Source: an uncultured Bacteroides sp. (GTDB lineage Bacteria > Bacteroidota > Bacteroidia > Bacteroidales > Bacteroidaceae). Taken from it: a DNA stretch of 45,511 nt. The DNA is taken from NCBI RefSeq assembly GCF_947632445.1, contig NZ_CANRPM010000017.1, positions 1 through 45,511 on the forward strand, read 5' to 3'. Below, piece after piece: positions 1 to 10,144 of the stretch. The position numbers and the translations under genes are program-made. Below the pieces are notes generated by a model. That model was not told where the DNA came from. It saw only the letters and a program-made list of their open reading frames with translations, and did no database searches. The first letter of the stretch is position 1; each line of letters opens with the position of its first letter.

Positions 1-93
1 ATACAATGCGCATATTGAATGTTCAAATATAGACAAATGTTTTCAATTTTATTACACTCCATGAAGAAAAAACCTTTTTATTCGATGAAAAGG

Positions 94-133
94 GAAAAAA
101 AAGAGGATATACCATAAAGATACATCCTCTTTT
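94..133 (-). terminator. Rho-independent terminator of htpG
   Basis: Ten-base arms at 99-108 and 124-133 (AAAAGAGGAT / ATCCTCTTTT) are perfectly complementary. On the minus strand the stem is followed by a run of T. It lies about 30 bases past the htpG stop codon. No gene is seen between 1 and 161. Confidence 0.8.
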
Positions 134-161
134 GGAAAGTATAGAAAGTGTTGAAGGGGCT

Positions 162-2210
162 TTATTTAATCAACTCAATGCTTCGTTTCACGAAGTTGTT
201 GAGCGCTTCGCCTTTCAGCATGCCGTTCTGCAACAGGGCCAGGTCGATAAGCTGGCGGACAACAGGATTTTGGGCAGCATAACCGGTCAGGACGGCTTCC
301 TTCTTCGTCTTTAGTTCGTCCCACTTCTTGTCCAGTTCGGTCAATTCATCCTTCTCGGCAACAGGGATTTCTTCTTCCTTCTTGCCTTCATGGCTCTTTT
401 TCAGCGCATTGCGTCGGTTGTTGGTGTCGTCTATGGAGAGCTGGATGGGCGCGATGTCGGCAGCGCAGGCCTGTTCTTCACCGGCCAACACCTCCTTAAC
501 CAGCGGATGATCGGCATTGAGCACAAGATTGAACATGTCAGGCATGTCGCCATAGAAACTCATACCGGCCTGGATGTTGGCCATCTCTTTCATACGACGC
601 ATGTATTCGCTCTGCGTAATCATAACCGGAGCCGAGTTTTCACCCATAGCCTGTGCCACGACATAAAATTCCGTCTTGTCCATCTTGGGCAGCTGGCTCT
701 TGAACATGGCTGAGAGAGCTTCCTGCTTGTCGGCCGCAAGCACTTCGTTCTTCTTGTCTTCCTTCACAATGAGGTTGTCGATGACGTCGCTGTCTACACG
801 GGTGAAGCGCACCTTATCAAACTTCTGCTCCAGCATGCTTACGACGGCAATATCCAGCTGACCGTCCATCAGCAATACATTGTAGCCTTTGTTTTTGGCA
901 GCCTCGATGTAGCTGTACTGCTCGTCCTTGTTGTTGGCATACAGATAAATCAGGGTATTATCCTTATCGCTTTGGTTGTCTTTGATGAGGGTCTTATACT
1001 CGTCGAAGGTGTATTGCTTGCCGTCGGTATCGGTGAAAAGGGCAAAATCCTTGGCACGATCGTAGAAATCCTCCTGAGTCAGCATGCCGTAGTCGATGAA
1101 AATCTTCAGGTCGTTCCATTTTTCTTCGAACTGTTTGCGGTCGTTCTTGAAGATAGACTGCAAGCGGTCGGACACCTTCTTGGTAATGTAGGTCGAAATC
1201 TTCTTGACGTTGGAGTCGCTTTGCAGGTACGAGCGCGATACGTTCAACGGGATGTCGGGCGAGTCAAGTACGCCGTGAAGCAGTGTCAGGAAGTCGGGCA
1301 CGATGCCTTCTACGGAGTCCGTAACATATACCTGGTTGCAATAGAGCTGTATCTTGTTCTTGTTCAGTTCGATGTTGCTCTTTACCTTGGGGAAATAGAG
1401 CACACCGGTGAGATGGAACGGATAGTCTACGTTCAGGTGAATCCAGAACAAAGGCTCGTCGGACATGGGATAGAGGTCGCGGTAGAAGGTCTTGTAGTCT
1501 TCGTCCTTCAGCTCGCTCGGCTTGCGGGTCCAGAGTGGGGTGGTCTCGTTGATAACGTTGTCTTCAGCGGTTTCCACCTGCTTGCCGTCCTTCCATTCCT
1601 TCTTCTTGCCGAAAGCTACGGGCACAGGCAAGAAGCTGCAATATTTCTTCAATAGCGTGGAGATGCGGGACTCTTCGAGAAATTCCTTGCAATCATCGTC
1701 GATGTAGAGGACGATGTCGGTACCCCGGTCGGCCTTGTCGCAATCTTCAATGGTAAACTCAGGGCTTCCGTCGCAAGTCCACTTTACGGCTTGTGCGCCT
1801 TCCTTGCACGACTTGGTGATGATTTCTACTTTCTTGGCTACCATGAAGGCCGAGTAGAAGCCCAGACCGAAGTGGCCGATGATGGCGTTGGCGTCATTCT
1901 TGTATTTCTCAAGGAAGTCGTTGGCACCGGAGAAGGCTATCTGGTTGATGTATTTGTCGATTTCTTCGGCAGTCAGACCGATACCTCGATCGGACACGGT
2001 GATGGTGTCTTTGCCCAGACTGATGCGGACGGTCAGGTCGCCCAATTCGTCCTTGTACTCACCAATGGAGGACAAAGTCTTCAGCTTCTGCGTGGCATCA
2101 ATGGCGTTGGACACCAGCTCGCGCAGGAATATTTCGTGGTCGCTGTACAAAAACTTTTTGATGACGGGGAAGATGTTCTCAGTCGTTACCCCAATGTTAC
2201 CTTTTTGCAT
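162..2210 (-). CDS. htpG: Molecular chaperone HtpG (Hsp90)
   Basis: Cytosolic ATP-dependent chaperone, 682 residues, within the usual size for Bacteroides HtpG. The N-terminal GHKL ATPase domain shows the Bergerat-fold motifs: ELVSNAIDA at residues 31-39 (Glu31 catalytic, Asn35 magnesium-binding), DRGIG at 74-78 with the nucleotide-binding Asp74, and GHFGLGFYSAF at 112-122 as the ATP lid. The middle and C-terminal dimerisation domains follow, and there is no MEEVD tail, as is normal in bacteria. The gene is monocistronic: it ends at its own hairpin, and clpC upstream also has its own terminator at 2265-2299. Proximity to clpC suggests a protein-quality-control neighbourhood, but no shared operator was recognised. 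Confidence 0.98.
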   Translation of the reverse strand: MQKGNIGVTTENIFPVIKKFLYSDHEIFLRELVSNAIDATQKLKTLSSIGEYKDELGDLTVRISLGKDTITVSDRGIGLTAEEIDKYINQIAFSGANDFLEKYKNDANAIIGHFGLGFYSAFMVAKKVEIITKSCKEGAQAVKWTCDGSPEFTIEDCDKADRGTDIVLYIDDDCKEFLEESRISTLLKKYCSFLPVPVAFGKKKEWKDGKQVETAEDNVINETTPLWTRKPSELKDEDYKTFYRDLYPMSDEPLFWIHLNVDYPFHLTGVLYFPKVKSNIELNKNKIQLYCNQVYVTDSVEGIVPDFLTLLHGVLDSPDIPLNVSRSYLQSDSNVKKISTYITKKVSDRLQSIFKNDRKQFEEKWNDLKIFIDYGMLTQEDFYDRAKDFALFTDTDGKQYTFDEYKTLIKDNQSDKDNTLIYLYANNKDEQYSYIEAAKNKGYNVLLMDGQLDIAVVSMLEQKFDKVRFTRVDSDVIDNLIVKEDKKNEVLAADKQEALSAMFKSQLPKMDKTEFYVVAQAMGENSAPVMITQSEYMRRMKEMANIQAGMSFYGDMPDMFNLVLNADHPLVKEVLAGEEQACAADIAPIQLSIDDTNNRRNALKKSHEGKKEEEIPVAEKDELTELDKKWDELKTKKEAVLTGYAAQNPVVRQLIDLALLQNGMLKGEALNNFVKRSIELIK

Positions 2211-2264
2211 AATTCAAACAGTATATTATAGGTTTTACTTATTTTTGCTCTGACGTAAGGATAC

Positions 2265-2299
2265 AAAAAAAATGCCAGTCCGTCGCGAACTGACATTTT
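2265..2299 (-). terminator. Terminator of clpC
   Basis: An imperfect stem of about 14 bp (2269-2282 with 2286-2299; two mismatches or wobbles) with a 3-nt loop is followed on the minus strand by eight T. It sits just past the clpC stop and upstream of htpG, so the two genes are probably transcribed separately. Confidence 0.75.
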
Positions 2300-2323
2300 G
2301 TCTGTATCTTCTTGTTCTTACGG

Positions 2324-4840
2324 TCAAAGTTTCTGCATCGTCAGCTCGTCCTTGCCGTCTTCGTAGGTCACGCTGACGGTATCGCCCGGTTGTACGCCGC
2401 CCGAAACAATCAGTTCGGACAGGCCGTCTTCCAGGTAGTTCTGGATGGCACGCTTCAGTGGACGGGCGCCAAACTGCACATCATAGCCTTTCGTGGCAAG
2501 GAACTTCTTGACCGCATCGTCTACCTGAAGATGATAGCCAATGTTCTCAAGGCGTTCATACAAGCCTTTCAGCTCGATGTCGACAATGCGCGTAATGGCT
2601 TCGAGCGACAACTGGTCGAAAGTGATGATTTCGTCCAAACGGTTCAGGAACTCAGGCGAGAAAGTTTTGTTCAATGCCTTTTGGATAACGCCACGAGAAT
2701 ACTCTTTATCGTCCGCACGGTTCTGAGCGGCAAAGCCTACACCACGGCCGAACTCCTTGAGCTGACGCGTACCGATGTTGGAGGTTATGATGATAACCGT
2801 ATTCTTGAAATCAATGGTACGGCCCACGTTGTCGGTCAGCCGGCCTTCGTCGAGTACCTGCAAAAGGATGTTGAAGACGTCGGGATGGGCCTTCTCAATC
2901 TCGTCCAGCAGAACGATGGAGTAGGGTTTGCGGCGCACTTTTTCGGTGAGCTGTCCGCCTTCTTCATAGCCTACATAGCCGGGAGCGGCACCTATCATGC
3001 GCGATACGGTATATTTCTCCATGTATTCGCTCATATCAATACGTATCAGCGCATCGTCCGAACCGAACATGTAGCGTGCCAGCTGCTTGGCCAAATGTGT
3101 TTTTCCCACACCGGTCGGGCCCAGAAACATGAACGTGCCGATGGGACGATTGGGGTCTTTCAGCCCCACACGGCTGCGTACAATGGCCTTCACCAACTTC
3201 TCGATGGCCATGTCCTGGGCGATGACCTTCTGCTGAAGCTCTTCCTTCATGCCGGCCAGCTTCAGCCCTTCGGCCTGTGCCATACGCTGTACGGGCACCC
3301 CCGACATCATGGACACCACAGAAGCTATTTCTTCCTCGTCCACCGTCTGGCGTTGTTCTTTCAACTGCGCTTCCCAGTCGGCTTTCATCTGCTCTAATTG
3401 CGTCGTGAGTTCTTTCTCACGGTCACGGTAGCCGGCAGCCAATTCAAAGTTCTGCGCCTTCACGGCCTCGATTTTCTGCAAGCGGGCGTTCTCTATCAGG
3501 AGTTCCTGTTTTTCGATTTCCTTGGGCACACTGATGTTAGTCAGGTGCACACGCGAGCCGGCTTCGTCGAGAGCATCAATGGCCTTATCGGGGAAGTTGC
3601 GGTCATTGATGTAGCGGGCTGTCAATTTGACACACGCCTCAAGGGCGGCGTCAGTATAGCGCACATTGTGATGGTCTTCGTATTTCTCTTTGATGTTCTT
3701 CAATATCTGCAATGTCTCCTCGGCGGTGGTAGGCTCCACGATGACCTTCTGGAAGCGGCGCTCCAACGCACCGTCCTTTTCGATGCTCTTGCGGTATTCG
3801 TCTAAGGTGGTGGCGCCAATGCATTGTATCTCGCCGCGCGTCAGGGCAGGCTTCAGCATGTTGGCAGCATCCATAGTGCCTGCAGCGGCTCCAGCACCGA
3901 CGATGGTATGTATTTCGTCGATGAAAAGGATGACATTGGGGTTCTTCTGCAATTCGTTGATAATGGAACGGATGCGTTCTTCGAACTGGCCGCGATACTT
4001 GGTGCCCGCTACGACGGACGCCATGTCGAGCATGATGACCCGTTTGTCGAAGAGTATGCGGGATACCTTACGCTGCGTGATGCGCAGAGCCAATCCTTCG
4101 ACAATAGCCGATTTGCCCACGCCGGGTTCGCCAATCAATACAGGATTATTCTTTTTGCGTCGGCTTAAAATCTGTGCCAGGCGCTCGATCTCCCGTTCAC
4201 GGCCCACAACGGGATCCAGTTTGCCTTCGGCAGCGGCACGGGTAATGTCGGTTCCGAAGTTGTCGAGTACGGGCGTATCGTTGGCAGAACGGCGCGTAGC
4301 CGTTTGTGACGAGGCAGACGAGCTGCCCGTACCGCTGCGAGAGTACGATGAACCGTCTTCTTCTTCGTCGTCATCGTCTTCGGTAAAACCCATGCCGGCG
4401 TTCGGATTGGCCGATTTCATCGTAAGGACGTCGTACACGTCCTGATAGGTAATGCCGTTGTCTGTCAGCACGATAGATGCCACATTATTGTCATCTTTCA
4501 GGATGGCCAGCAGCAAATGTTCCGTATCGGCCAGTTCGCTCTTCAGCAAGCGAGCTTCGAGCATACATATTTTAAGTATTCGGGTAGCCACAAGCGAAAG
4601 GGAAACTTCTGCATCGGGCAGCAAATCTTCTTCCGCTTCCAGGTTTTCTTCCAGCTCCCTTTTAATCCGGTTTACGTCCGCATCGAGCTTCATCAGCACA
4701 TCCATGGCCTTTCCGCCGCCGTCGCGCAGGATGCCAAGCAGCAGATGCTCAGGGCCAATGTAGCTGTTTCCCAGTCTGTTAGCCTCTTCTTTACTATAGG
4801 TTAGCACGTCTGAAACTCTTTGTGAAAATTGACTGTTCAT
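2324..4840 (-). CDS. clpC: ATP-dependent Clp protease ATP-binding subunit ClpC
   Basis: AAA+ unfoldase that feeds substrates to ClpP. The reading frame is open up to an ATG at 4906, but I chose the ATG at 4840 (protein MNSQFSQRVSDV...). It is preceded by AAGGAG about 8 bases away and starts exactly at the conserved Clp N-domain, giving 838 residues. Order of domains: two N-domain repeats (about 1-145), an Asp/Glu- and Ser-rich linker (about 155-185) that is longer and more acidic than in many ClpCs, first AAA+ module (Walker A GEPGVGKS at 237-244, then DEIH), a UVR-type coiled coil, and a second AAA+ module (GPTGVGKT) ending in the D2-small domain. It could be called ClpB-like by name only; the UVR segment and N-domains favour ClpC. 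Confidence 0.95.
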   Translation of the reverse strand: MNSQFSQRVSDVLTYSKEEANRLGNSYIGPEHLLLGILRDGGGKAMDVLMKLDADVNRIKRELEENLEAEEDLLPDAEVSLSLVATRILKICMLEARLLKSELADTEHLLLAILKDDNNVASIVLTDNGITYQDVYDVLTMKSANPNAGMGFTEDDDDEEEDGSSYSRSGTGSSSASSQTATRRSANDTPVLDNFGTDITRAAAEGKLDPVVGREREIERLAQILSRRKKNNPVLIGEPGVGKSAIVEGLALRITQRKVSRILFDKRVIMLDMASVVAGTKYRGQFEERIRSIINELQKNPNVILFIDEIHTIVGAGAAAGTMDAANMLKPALTRGEIQCIGATTLDEYRKSIEKDGALERRFQKVIVEPTTAEETLQILKNIKEKYEDHHNVRYTDAALEACVKLTARYINDRNFPDKAIDALDEAGSRVHLTNISVPKEIEKQELLIENARLQKIEAVKAQNFELAAGYRDREKELTTQLEQMKADWEAQLKEQRQTVDEEEIASVVSMMSGVPVQRMAQAEGLKLAGMKEELQQKVIAQDMAIEKLVKAIVRSRVGLKDPNRPIGTFMFLGPTGVGKTHLAKQLARYMFGSDDALIRIDMSEYMEKYTVSRMIGAAPGYVGYEEGGQLTEKVRRKPYSIVLLDEIEKAHPDVFNILLQVLDEGRLTDNVGRTIDFKNTVIIITSNIGTRQLKEFGRGVGFAAQNRADDKEYSRGVIQKALNKTFSPEFLNRLDEIITFDQLSLEAITRIVDIELKGLYERLENIGYHLQVDDAVKKFLATKGYDVQFGARPLKRAIQNYLEDGLSELIVSGGVQPGDTVSVTYEDGKDELTMQKL

Positions 4841-4875
4841 TGATTTACTCCTTTTGTTTGGGTTATAATCCGAGA

Positions 4876-4883
4876 CAAAGATA
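4876..4883 (-). promoter_or_regulatory. Candidate -7 element for clpC
   Basis: The minus strand reads TATCTTTG, matching the Bacteroides -7 consensus TAnnTTTG, 35 bases before the chosen clpC start. No clear -33 TTTG was found. The rest of 4841-5289, between the divergent clpC and gyrA, holds no convincing gene; a gyrA promoter must lie here but I could not place it. Confidence 0.4.
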
Positions 4884-5289
4884 CGCATTTTTAGCGGCTC
4901 TGTCACGATGTTTCAGTAATAATCAGCAAATCCCGTGCCAAAATAGCGGAGCTGTCTTTTTCTGTATTCATCCATATCACAAAGTATGTCTGAAGGCATC
5001 ACATTGCTTTCTCTAATGAAAAACATCGCTTTTCCCCGATGAAAACATTGGATTGGAAGAAGCAATTCTTGCGGATTATGGAAACAAAATATGATAGTTC
5101 GACAACCCCAACAGGGCTTTTGGCCGTACACCTTATATTATTTATAAAGTCTTTCGCTTTCCACATCGTGCTCCTGTCCACCTTCCTTCTGAAACTTTCT
5201 TTCCGAAATGTTTTCGTATGTCGTAAAAAAGCAGTACTTTAGCGTAGTTTTTCATGAACTATACAATGTATAATTAATAATCTTTTTAA

Positions 5290-7821
5290 ATGCTTGAACA
5301 AGACAGAATTATAAAGATTAACATCGAGGAGGAAATGAAGTCATCGTACATTGACTACTCCATGTCGGTCATTGTTTCGCGTGCCCTTCCAGATGTTAGA
5401 GATGGTTTTAAGCCTGTTCACCGAAGAATTCTTTTCGGAATGATGGGGCTGGGAAATACGTCGGACAAACCTTATAAGAAATCGGCCAGAGTAGTAGGTG
5501 AAGTATTGGGTAAATATCATCCGCACGGCGACTCTTCCGTTTACGGCGCATTGGTACGTATGGCACAGCCATGGGCCATGCGCTACATGCTGGTAGACGG
5601 CCAAGGCAACTACGGCTCGGTAGACGGCGACAGTGCAGCGGCCATGCGATACACGGAATGCCGCCTGCAAAAGATCGGTGAAGACATGATGCAGGACATC
5701 GATAAGGAGACTGTCGACATGCAAAACAACTTCGACGACTCCCTTCAGGAGCCCACTGTGATGCCTACACGCATCCCGAACCTGCTGGTAAATGGTGCTT
5801 CCGGTATTGCCGTTGGTATGGCTACCAATATGCCTACCCATAACCTCTCGGAGGTAATCGACGCCTGCGTGGCCTACATTGACAACAATGATATTGACAT
5901 TGAGGAACTTATGAACTACGTCAAGGCTCCCGACTTCCCTACAGGAGGCTATATCTATGGTATGAGCGGTGTACGCGAAGCCTATCTGACGGGCCGCGGC
6001 CGTGTAGTGATGCGTGCCAAGGCCGAGATAGAGACTGGGCAGACGCACGACAAGATTGTCGTTACCGAAATACCTTACGGCGTAAACAAGGCCGAACTCA
6101 TCAAGAGCATCGCCGATTTGGCCAACGAAAAGAAAATAGAAGGTATCACGAACGCCAACGATGAGTCCGACCGCGAAGGTATGCGCATCGTCATCGACGT
6201 GAAGCGCGACGCCAACGCCAGCGTGGTGCTGAACAAACTCTACAAGATGACGCAGCTCCAGACCTCGTTCGGCGTGAACAACGTGGCATTGGTGCACGGA
6301 CGTCCGCGCCTGCTGAACCTGAAGGAGCTCATCAAATACTTCGTAGAACATCGTCACGACGTCGTAATCCGCCGTACAGAGTTCGACTTGCGCAAGGCCA
6401 AAGAACGCATCCACATCCTGGAAGGCTTGATTATCGCTTCGGACAACATCGACGAAGTGGTTCGCATCATCCGCGCCAACAAGATGCCGGCCGATGCCAT
6501 CGCGGCGCTGATGGAACGCTTCCAACTGACCGAAATACAGAGCCGCGCCATCGTTGATATGCGTCTGCGCCAACTCACCGGCCTGATGCAGGACCAGTTG
6601 CATGCCGAATACGAGGAAGTCAAGAAGCAAATTGCCTACTTGGAGGAAATTCTGGTGAACGACGAGCTTTGCCGCAAGGTCATTAAGGACGAGCTAATCG
6701 AGGTAAAAGAGAAATACGGCGACGAACGCCGCTCCGAAATCGTGTATTCTTCCGAGGAATTCAACCCTGAAGACTTCTACGCCGACGACGAGATGATTAT
6801 CACGATCTCGCATATGGGCTACATCAAGCGTACACCGCTGAGCGAATTTCGCGCACAAAACCGGGGTGGGGTAGGCTCCAAAGGCTCTGAAACCCGCGAC
6901 GAAGACTTCGTAGAGCACATCTATCCGGCTACGATGCACAATACCATGATGTTCTTTACCCAGAAAGGCAAGTGCTACTGGCTGAAAGTGTACGAGATAC
7001 CCGAAGGCTCGAAAAACTCGAAAGGACGCGCCATCCAAAACCTGTTGAACATCGAACCCGACGATGCCGTCAATGCCTACCTGCGCGTACAGAACCTGAA
7101 CGACCCGAAATTCATCAACAGCCACTACGTACTGTTCTGCACCAAGAACGGTGTCATCAAGAAGACTTCGCTCGAACAATATTCCCGTCCGCGCCAGAAT
7201 GGGGTGAACGCCATCTCCATCCGCGAAGACGACCGCGTCATCGAAGTGCGCATGACCAACGGTGACAACGAAATCATCATAGCCAACCGCAACGGGCGCG
7301 CCATCCGCTTCCATGAAAGTACCGTGCGTGTCATGGGCCGCACGGCAACAGGTGTACGCGGCATGACACTCGACGAAGACGGGCAGGACGAAGTAATAGG
7401 CATGATATGCGTCAAAGATCCTGAGACGGAAACCATCATGGTTGTTTCGGAACAGGGATATGGCAAGCGCTCGGACATTGAAGACTATCGCAAGACCAAT
7501 CGGGGAGGAAAGGGCGTGAAAACCATCAGCATCACCGAGAAAACCGGTAAGCTCGTGGCCATCAAATCGGTAACGGATGAAAACGACCTGATGATTATCA
7601 ACAAGTCCGGCATCACCATCCGACTGAAAGTGGCCGACGTGCGCATCATGGGCCGCGCTACGCAGGGAGTACGTCTCATCAATCTGGAGAAACGGAATGA
7701 CGAGATCGGCTCCGTATGCAAGGTAACCTCGGAAACGGAGGAAGACATGCCGCACGCCGAGAACCTGCCGGGTAGCGAAAACAACGTCGAGAACGCTGAA
7801 AATGAACCTGATAATGAATAA
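5290..7821 (+). CDS. gyrA: DNA gyrase subunit A
   Basis: Type IIA topoisomerase subunit that cuts and rejoins DNA, 843 residues. The catalytic tyrosine is Tyr121 within MRYTECRL. The quinolone-resistance region reads HGDSSVYG at 79-86: Asp81 and Ser82 are the unmutated residues, and Gly86 stands where E. coli has Asp87. The C-terminal beta-pinwheel carries a GyrA-box-like NRGGKGV at 737-743, which keeps the RGGKG core but lacks the leading Gln-Arg of the standard box. This distinguishes it from ParC, which usually lacks the box. The tail is acidic. A secreted TPR protein gene follows after 40 nt and may be cotranscribed, since the only terminator seen is behind that second gene. Confidence 0.97.
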   Translation: MLEQDRIIKINIEEEMKSSYIDYSMSVIVSRALPDVRDGFKPVHRRILFGMMGLGNTSDKPYKKSARVVGEVLGKYHPHGDSSVYGALVRMAQPWAMRYMLVDGQGNYGSVDGDSAAAMRYTECRLQKIGEDMMQDIDKETVDMQNNFDDSLQEPTVMPTRIPNLLVNGASGIAVGMATNMPTHNLSEVIDACVAYIDNNDIDIEELMNYVKAPDFPTGGYIYGMSGVREAYLTGRGRVVMRAKAEIETGQTHDKIVVTEIPYGVNKAELIKSIADLANEKKIEGITNANDESDREGMRIVIDVKRDANASVVLNKLYKMTQLQTSFGVNNVALVHGRPRLLNLKELIKYFVEHRHDVVIRRTEFDLRKAKERIHILEGLIIASDNIDEVVRIIRANKMPADAIAALMERFQLTEIQSRAIVDMRLRQLTGLMQDQLHAEYEEVKKQIAYLEEILVNDELCRKVIKDELIEVKEKYGDERRSEIVYSSEEFNPEDFYADDEMIITISHMGYIKRTPLSEFRAQNRGGVGSKGSETRDEDFVEHIYPATMHNTMMFFTQKGKCYWLKVYEIPEGSKNSKGRAIQNLLNIEPDDAVNAYLRVQNLNDPKFINSHYVLFCTKNGVIKKTSLEQYSRPRQNGVNAISIREDDRVIEVRMTNGDNEIIIANRNGRAIRFHESTVRVMGRTATGVRGMTLDEDGQDEVIGMICVKDPETETIMVVSEQGYGKRSDIEDYRKTNRGGKGVKTISITEKTGKLVAIKSVTDENDLMIINKSGITIRLKVADVRIMGRATQGVRLINLEKRNDEIGSVCKVTSETEEDMPHAENLPGSENNVENAENEPDNE

Positions 7822-7861
7822 GAATAGACAACATAGTACTAATTTAAACTTTTCTACAATC

Positions 7862-9142
7862 ATGAAAAAAGTATTATTTACAGTTGCTTTGCTGCTTGTC
7901 GCAGGTTTTACCTTTGCCCAGGTGAAAGCAGTAAAGGAAGCTAAACAAGTGGCAAGTGCAGTACAACCGGATTTTGCCAAAGCAGAAAAACTGATCAATC
8001 AAGCGTTGACCAATCCTGAAACAAAAGACCAGGCTGAAACGTGGGATGTAGCCGGCTTCATCCAGAGAAGAAGAAGCGAGAAAGAAATGGAAAATGCCTA
8101 TTTGAGAAAACCGTATGACACGCTGCAAGTGTACAACAGTGCATTGAACATGTGTCGGTACTACTTCAAGTGCGACGAACTGGCCCAGATTCCCAATGAG
8201 AAGGGCAAGGTCAAGAACAAGTACAGAAAGCCCAACTCAAGCACGATCTTGGCAGAACGCGGCAATCTGATTAACGGGGGTATTCAGTACTACAACCGGT
8301 ATCTGGAGAATGAAAACAAAGAAGACGGAGAGAAAGCATTGAGCTTCTTCGGTACCTATGTAGACATTGCCGGACATCCCATGTTCGCTGAAGATGCGAC
8401 CGTTAAGGCCGACACCTTACTGCCGCAAATCGCATACTACGCAGCCATGGTGGCTACTCGTCTGGAAGACTATCCCGGCGTATTGAAGTATGCTCCGTAT
8501 GCAAAAGACGACAAAGAGGTAGGCAAATACGCCATGGAATTTGTCTCTTTGGCCTTGAAAGCCCAGGGAGAAACAGACAAATGGGTTGCTTCACTGCAAG
8601 AAGGCGTGCAGAAATACCCCGACCACCAGTTCTTCTTCGGCAATCTGATTGACTACTACAGCAACAACAACAAATATGATGAAGCCATGAAGTTCGCCGA
8701 CGATATGTTGGCTAAAGACCCGAACAATTCATTCTATCTGTATGTAAAGGGCTATCTGTATCACAATCAGTACACCGTTTTAAAGGAGGAGAAGAAGGAC
8801 GACGAAGTTGCTGCCGCTTTGGAGAAAGCCATCGAATTCTATCAGAAAACCACAGAAGTCGACCCCAACTATGCGGAAGCCTATTCTAACTTAGGCTTGG
8901 TTTACTGTCTGCAAGCTCAGGATTACTCCGAAAAATCCACAACTGACGTAAACGACCCGAAGTATAAGGAAGATCAGGAAGTATTGAAAACTTTCTATGA
9001 AAAGGCAAGACCTTGCTACGAGAAAGCAAGAGAGTTGCAGCCCGATAAAAAGGAACTGTGGCTGAACGGCCTTTACAGAGTTTACTACAATCTGGAAATG
9101 GGTCCCGAATTTGAAGAAATCGAAAAACTTGGAAACTTCTAA
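7862..9142 (+). CDS. Exported tetratricopeptide-repeat protein
   Basis: 426 residues from the ATG at 7862. The frame is open further upstream, but this start gives a clean signal peptide (MKKVLFTVALLLVAGFTFAQ) with likely cleavage before Gln20. The mature part is alpha-helical with TPR-like units, most clearly near residues 270-420 where A-x-x-x-Y and DPN-type turns recur. No catalytic motif is visible. Proteins of this kind follow gyrA in several Bacteroides, but no function is established to my knowledge. It sits 40 nt behind gyrA and ends at a strong terminator, so readthrough from gyrA is likely. A periplasmic or envelope scaffold role is inference. Confidence 0.85.
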   Translation: MKKVLFTVALLLVAGFTFAQVKAVKEAKQVASAVQPDFAKAEKLINQALTNPETKDQAETWDVAGFIQRRRSEKEMENAYLRKPYDTLQVYNSALNMCRYYFKCDELAQIPNEKGKVKNKYRKPNSSTILAERGNLINGGIQYYNRYLENENKEDGEKALSFFGTYVDIAGHPMFAEDATVKADTLLPQIAYYAAMVATRLEDYPGVLKYAPYAKDDKEVGKYAMEFVSLALKAQGETDKWVASLQEGVQKYPDHQFFFGNLIDYYSNNNKYDEAMKFADDMLAKDPNNSFYLYVKGYLYHNQYTVLKEEKKDDEVAAALEKAIEFYQKTTEVDPNYAEAYSNLGLVYCLQAQDYSEKSTTDVNDPKYKEDQEVLKTFYEKARPCYEKARELQPDKKELWLNGLYRVYYNLEMGPEFEEIEKLGNF

Positions 9143-9163
9143 ACTTTGACTTACAACACGAAT

Positions 9164-9203
9164 GGCCCTAAACCGGATTGGCGGTTTAGGGCTATTCTTT
9201 TTT
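9164..9203 (+). terminator. Terminator of the gyrA-TPR unit
   Basis: Perfect 11-bp stem GCCCTAAACCG / CGGTTTAGGGC (9165-9175 with 9182-9192), 6-nt loop, then a T-rich run. It lies 22 bases after the TPR gene stop and directly before the repeat region. Confidence 0.9.
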
Positions 9204-9396
9204 TAGGCTCTCATCTCAGAACTTCCGGGAAAGCGCAAAAAGGAGAGTAGTATGCAGGGTATCTCCTTAGCATAGAAGCATTTCCCAATTATATATTAAA
9301 CATAATCGTGATTATATTTCAAACGTGGCTACGCTATTTGGGATTCGTCTTCACAACGGGCGGAAACTGAAGAACGTCGCACAGATAACAATTTGC

Positions 9397-9721
9397 AGAT
9401 ACGCATCTATGGGGAGCACAGATACGCATCTATGGGGAGCACAGATACGTATCTATCGGGAGCACAGATACGCATCTGTCAGTTTGCAGATACGTATCTG
9501 TCAGTTGGTAGATACGCATCTGTCAGTTGGTAGATACGCATCTGTCAGTTTGCAGATACGCATCTGTCAGTTTGCAGATACGCATCTGTCAGTTTGCAGA
9601 TACGTATCTGTCAGTTGGTAAATACGCATCTGTCAGTTGGTAGATACGTATCTGTCATGTTAGTAGATACGCATCTGTCAGTTGATAGATACGCATCTGT
9701 CATGTTGATAGATACGCATCT
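9397..9721 (+). repeat. Array of 15 palindromic 12-mers (core AGATACGYATCT), period 22-23 bp
   Basis: Fifteen cores begin at 9397, 9420, 9443, 9466, 9488, 9510, 9532, 9554, 9576, 9598, 9620, 9642, 9665, 9687 and 9710. The core is AGATACGTATCT (perfect palindrome) or AGATACGCATCT (one mismatch); the unit at 9620 has AAATACGCATCT. Spacers are 10 or 11 nt and of two classes: the first three are ATSGGGAGCAC, all later ones begin GTCA (GTCAGTTGGT, GTCAGTTTGC, GTCATGTTGAT and relatives). The array lies between the convergent 3' ends of the TPR gene and the small HTH gene, behind a terminator. Stop-free frames through it translate to repetitive Arg/Tyr/Ser/Cys-rich sequence and are not taken as genes. 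No gene was seen in 9205-9396 or 9722-9840. Confidence 0.95.
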
Positions 9722-9840
9722 GTCAGTTTGCAGCGGGCAGCTTAATGCCATTTTGTACCAAGAAAAAATCCTGGCTGCCGCTTCGTAGGAAAAGACAACC
9801 GGGATTTTATACAGAATTTTTATCCTTCGGAGACGCTTGT

Positions 9841-10098
9841 TTATTGCTCGTTTGCTATTTCGTCCAGGATTTTCAATGCTCTGTCGAGTACCGTAGTATC
9901 ATCTATCATCACCAGTCCGCCGTCGGGGCCCGGTTCGAAATGAATGCCTACACTCTTGCCCTCCTTAAAATTATGTCCGCCGAAGAAGTTTCTGACAGTC
10001 TCTACGCTCAGACCTAATTCATCGGCAATCCGGTGCATACTTCCTGTGGGCAGGGAATCTTTAATCTTGCGCAGTTCGTTAAAAGTTATTGTTCTCAT
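9841..10098 (-). CDS. Small helix-turn-helix DNA-binding protein
   Basis: 85 residues. Residues about 18-40 (SMHRIADELGLSVETVRNFF) read as a helix-turn-helix with a recognition helix at SVETVRNFF. The rest contains a Gly-rich segment (FEPGPDGGLVMIDD) and a C-terminal helix. Similar small proteins are common and conserved in Bacteroides, with unknown targets. It starts 46 nt after the batE stop on the same strand with no terminator between, so it may be the last gene of the bat operon. A regulatory role is inferred from the fold only. Confidence 0.75.
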   Translation of the reverse strand: MRTITFNELRKIKDSLPTGSMHRIADELGLSVETVRNFFGGHNFKEGKSVGIHFEPGPDGGLVMIDDTTVLDRALKILDEIANEQ

Positions 10099-10144
10099 AA
10101 TTTTTTAATGATTTGGGGGTTTGAAAAGATTTGTCTTCAGTTTC

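Noticed and set aside
5361..5550. Quinolone-resistance mutation in gyrA
   Set aside because: Asp81 and Ser82 are unchanged; Gly86 is likely the normal residue in this lineage.
5341..6630. Long minus-strand frames opposite gyrA, and similar ones opposite htpG, clpC, oadA and tamB
   Set aside because: They are antisense shadows of strongly recognised genes, His/Val/Arg-rich without domains.
9397..9721. CRISPR array
   Set aside because: Repeats of 12 nt with 10-11 nt nearly identical spacers do not fit CRISPR, and no cas gene is near.
9325..9788. Overlapping plus-strand reading frames through the first repeat array
   Set aside because: They are made of the repeated 12-mers read in different frames and have no ribosome site or family; the frames stay open only because the repeats lack stops.
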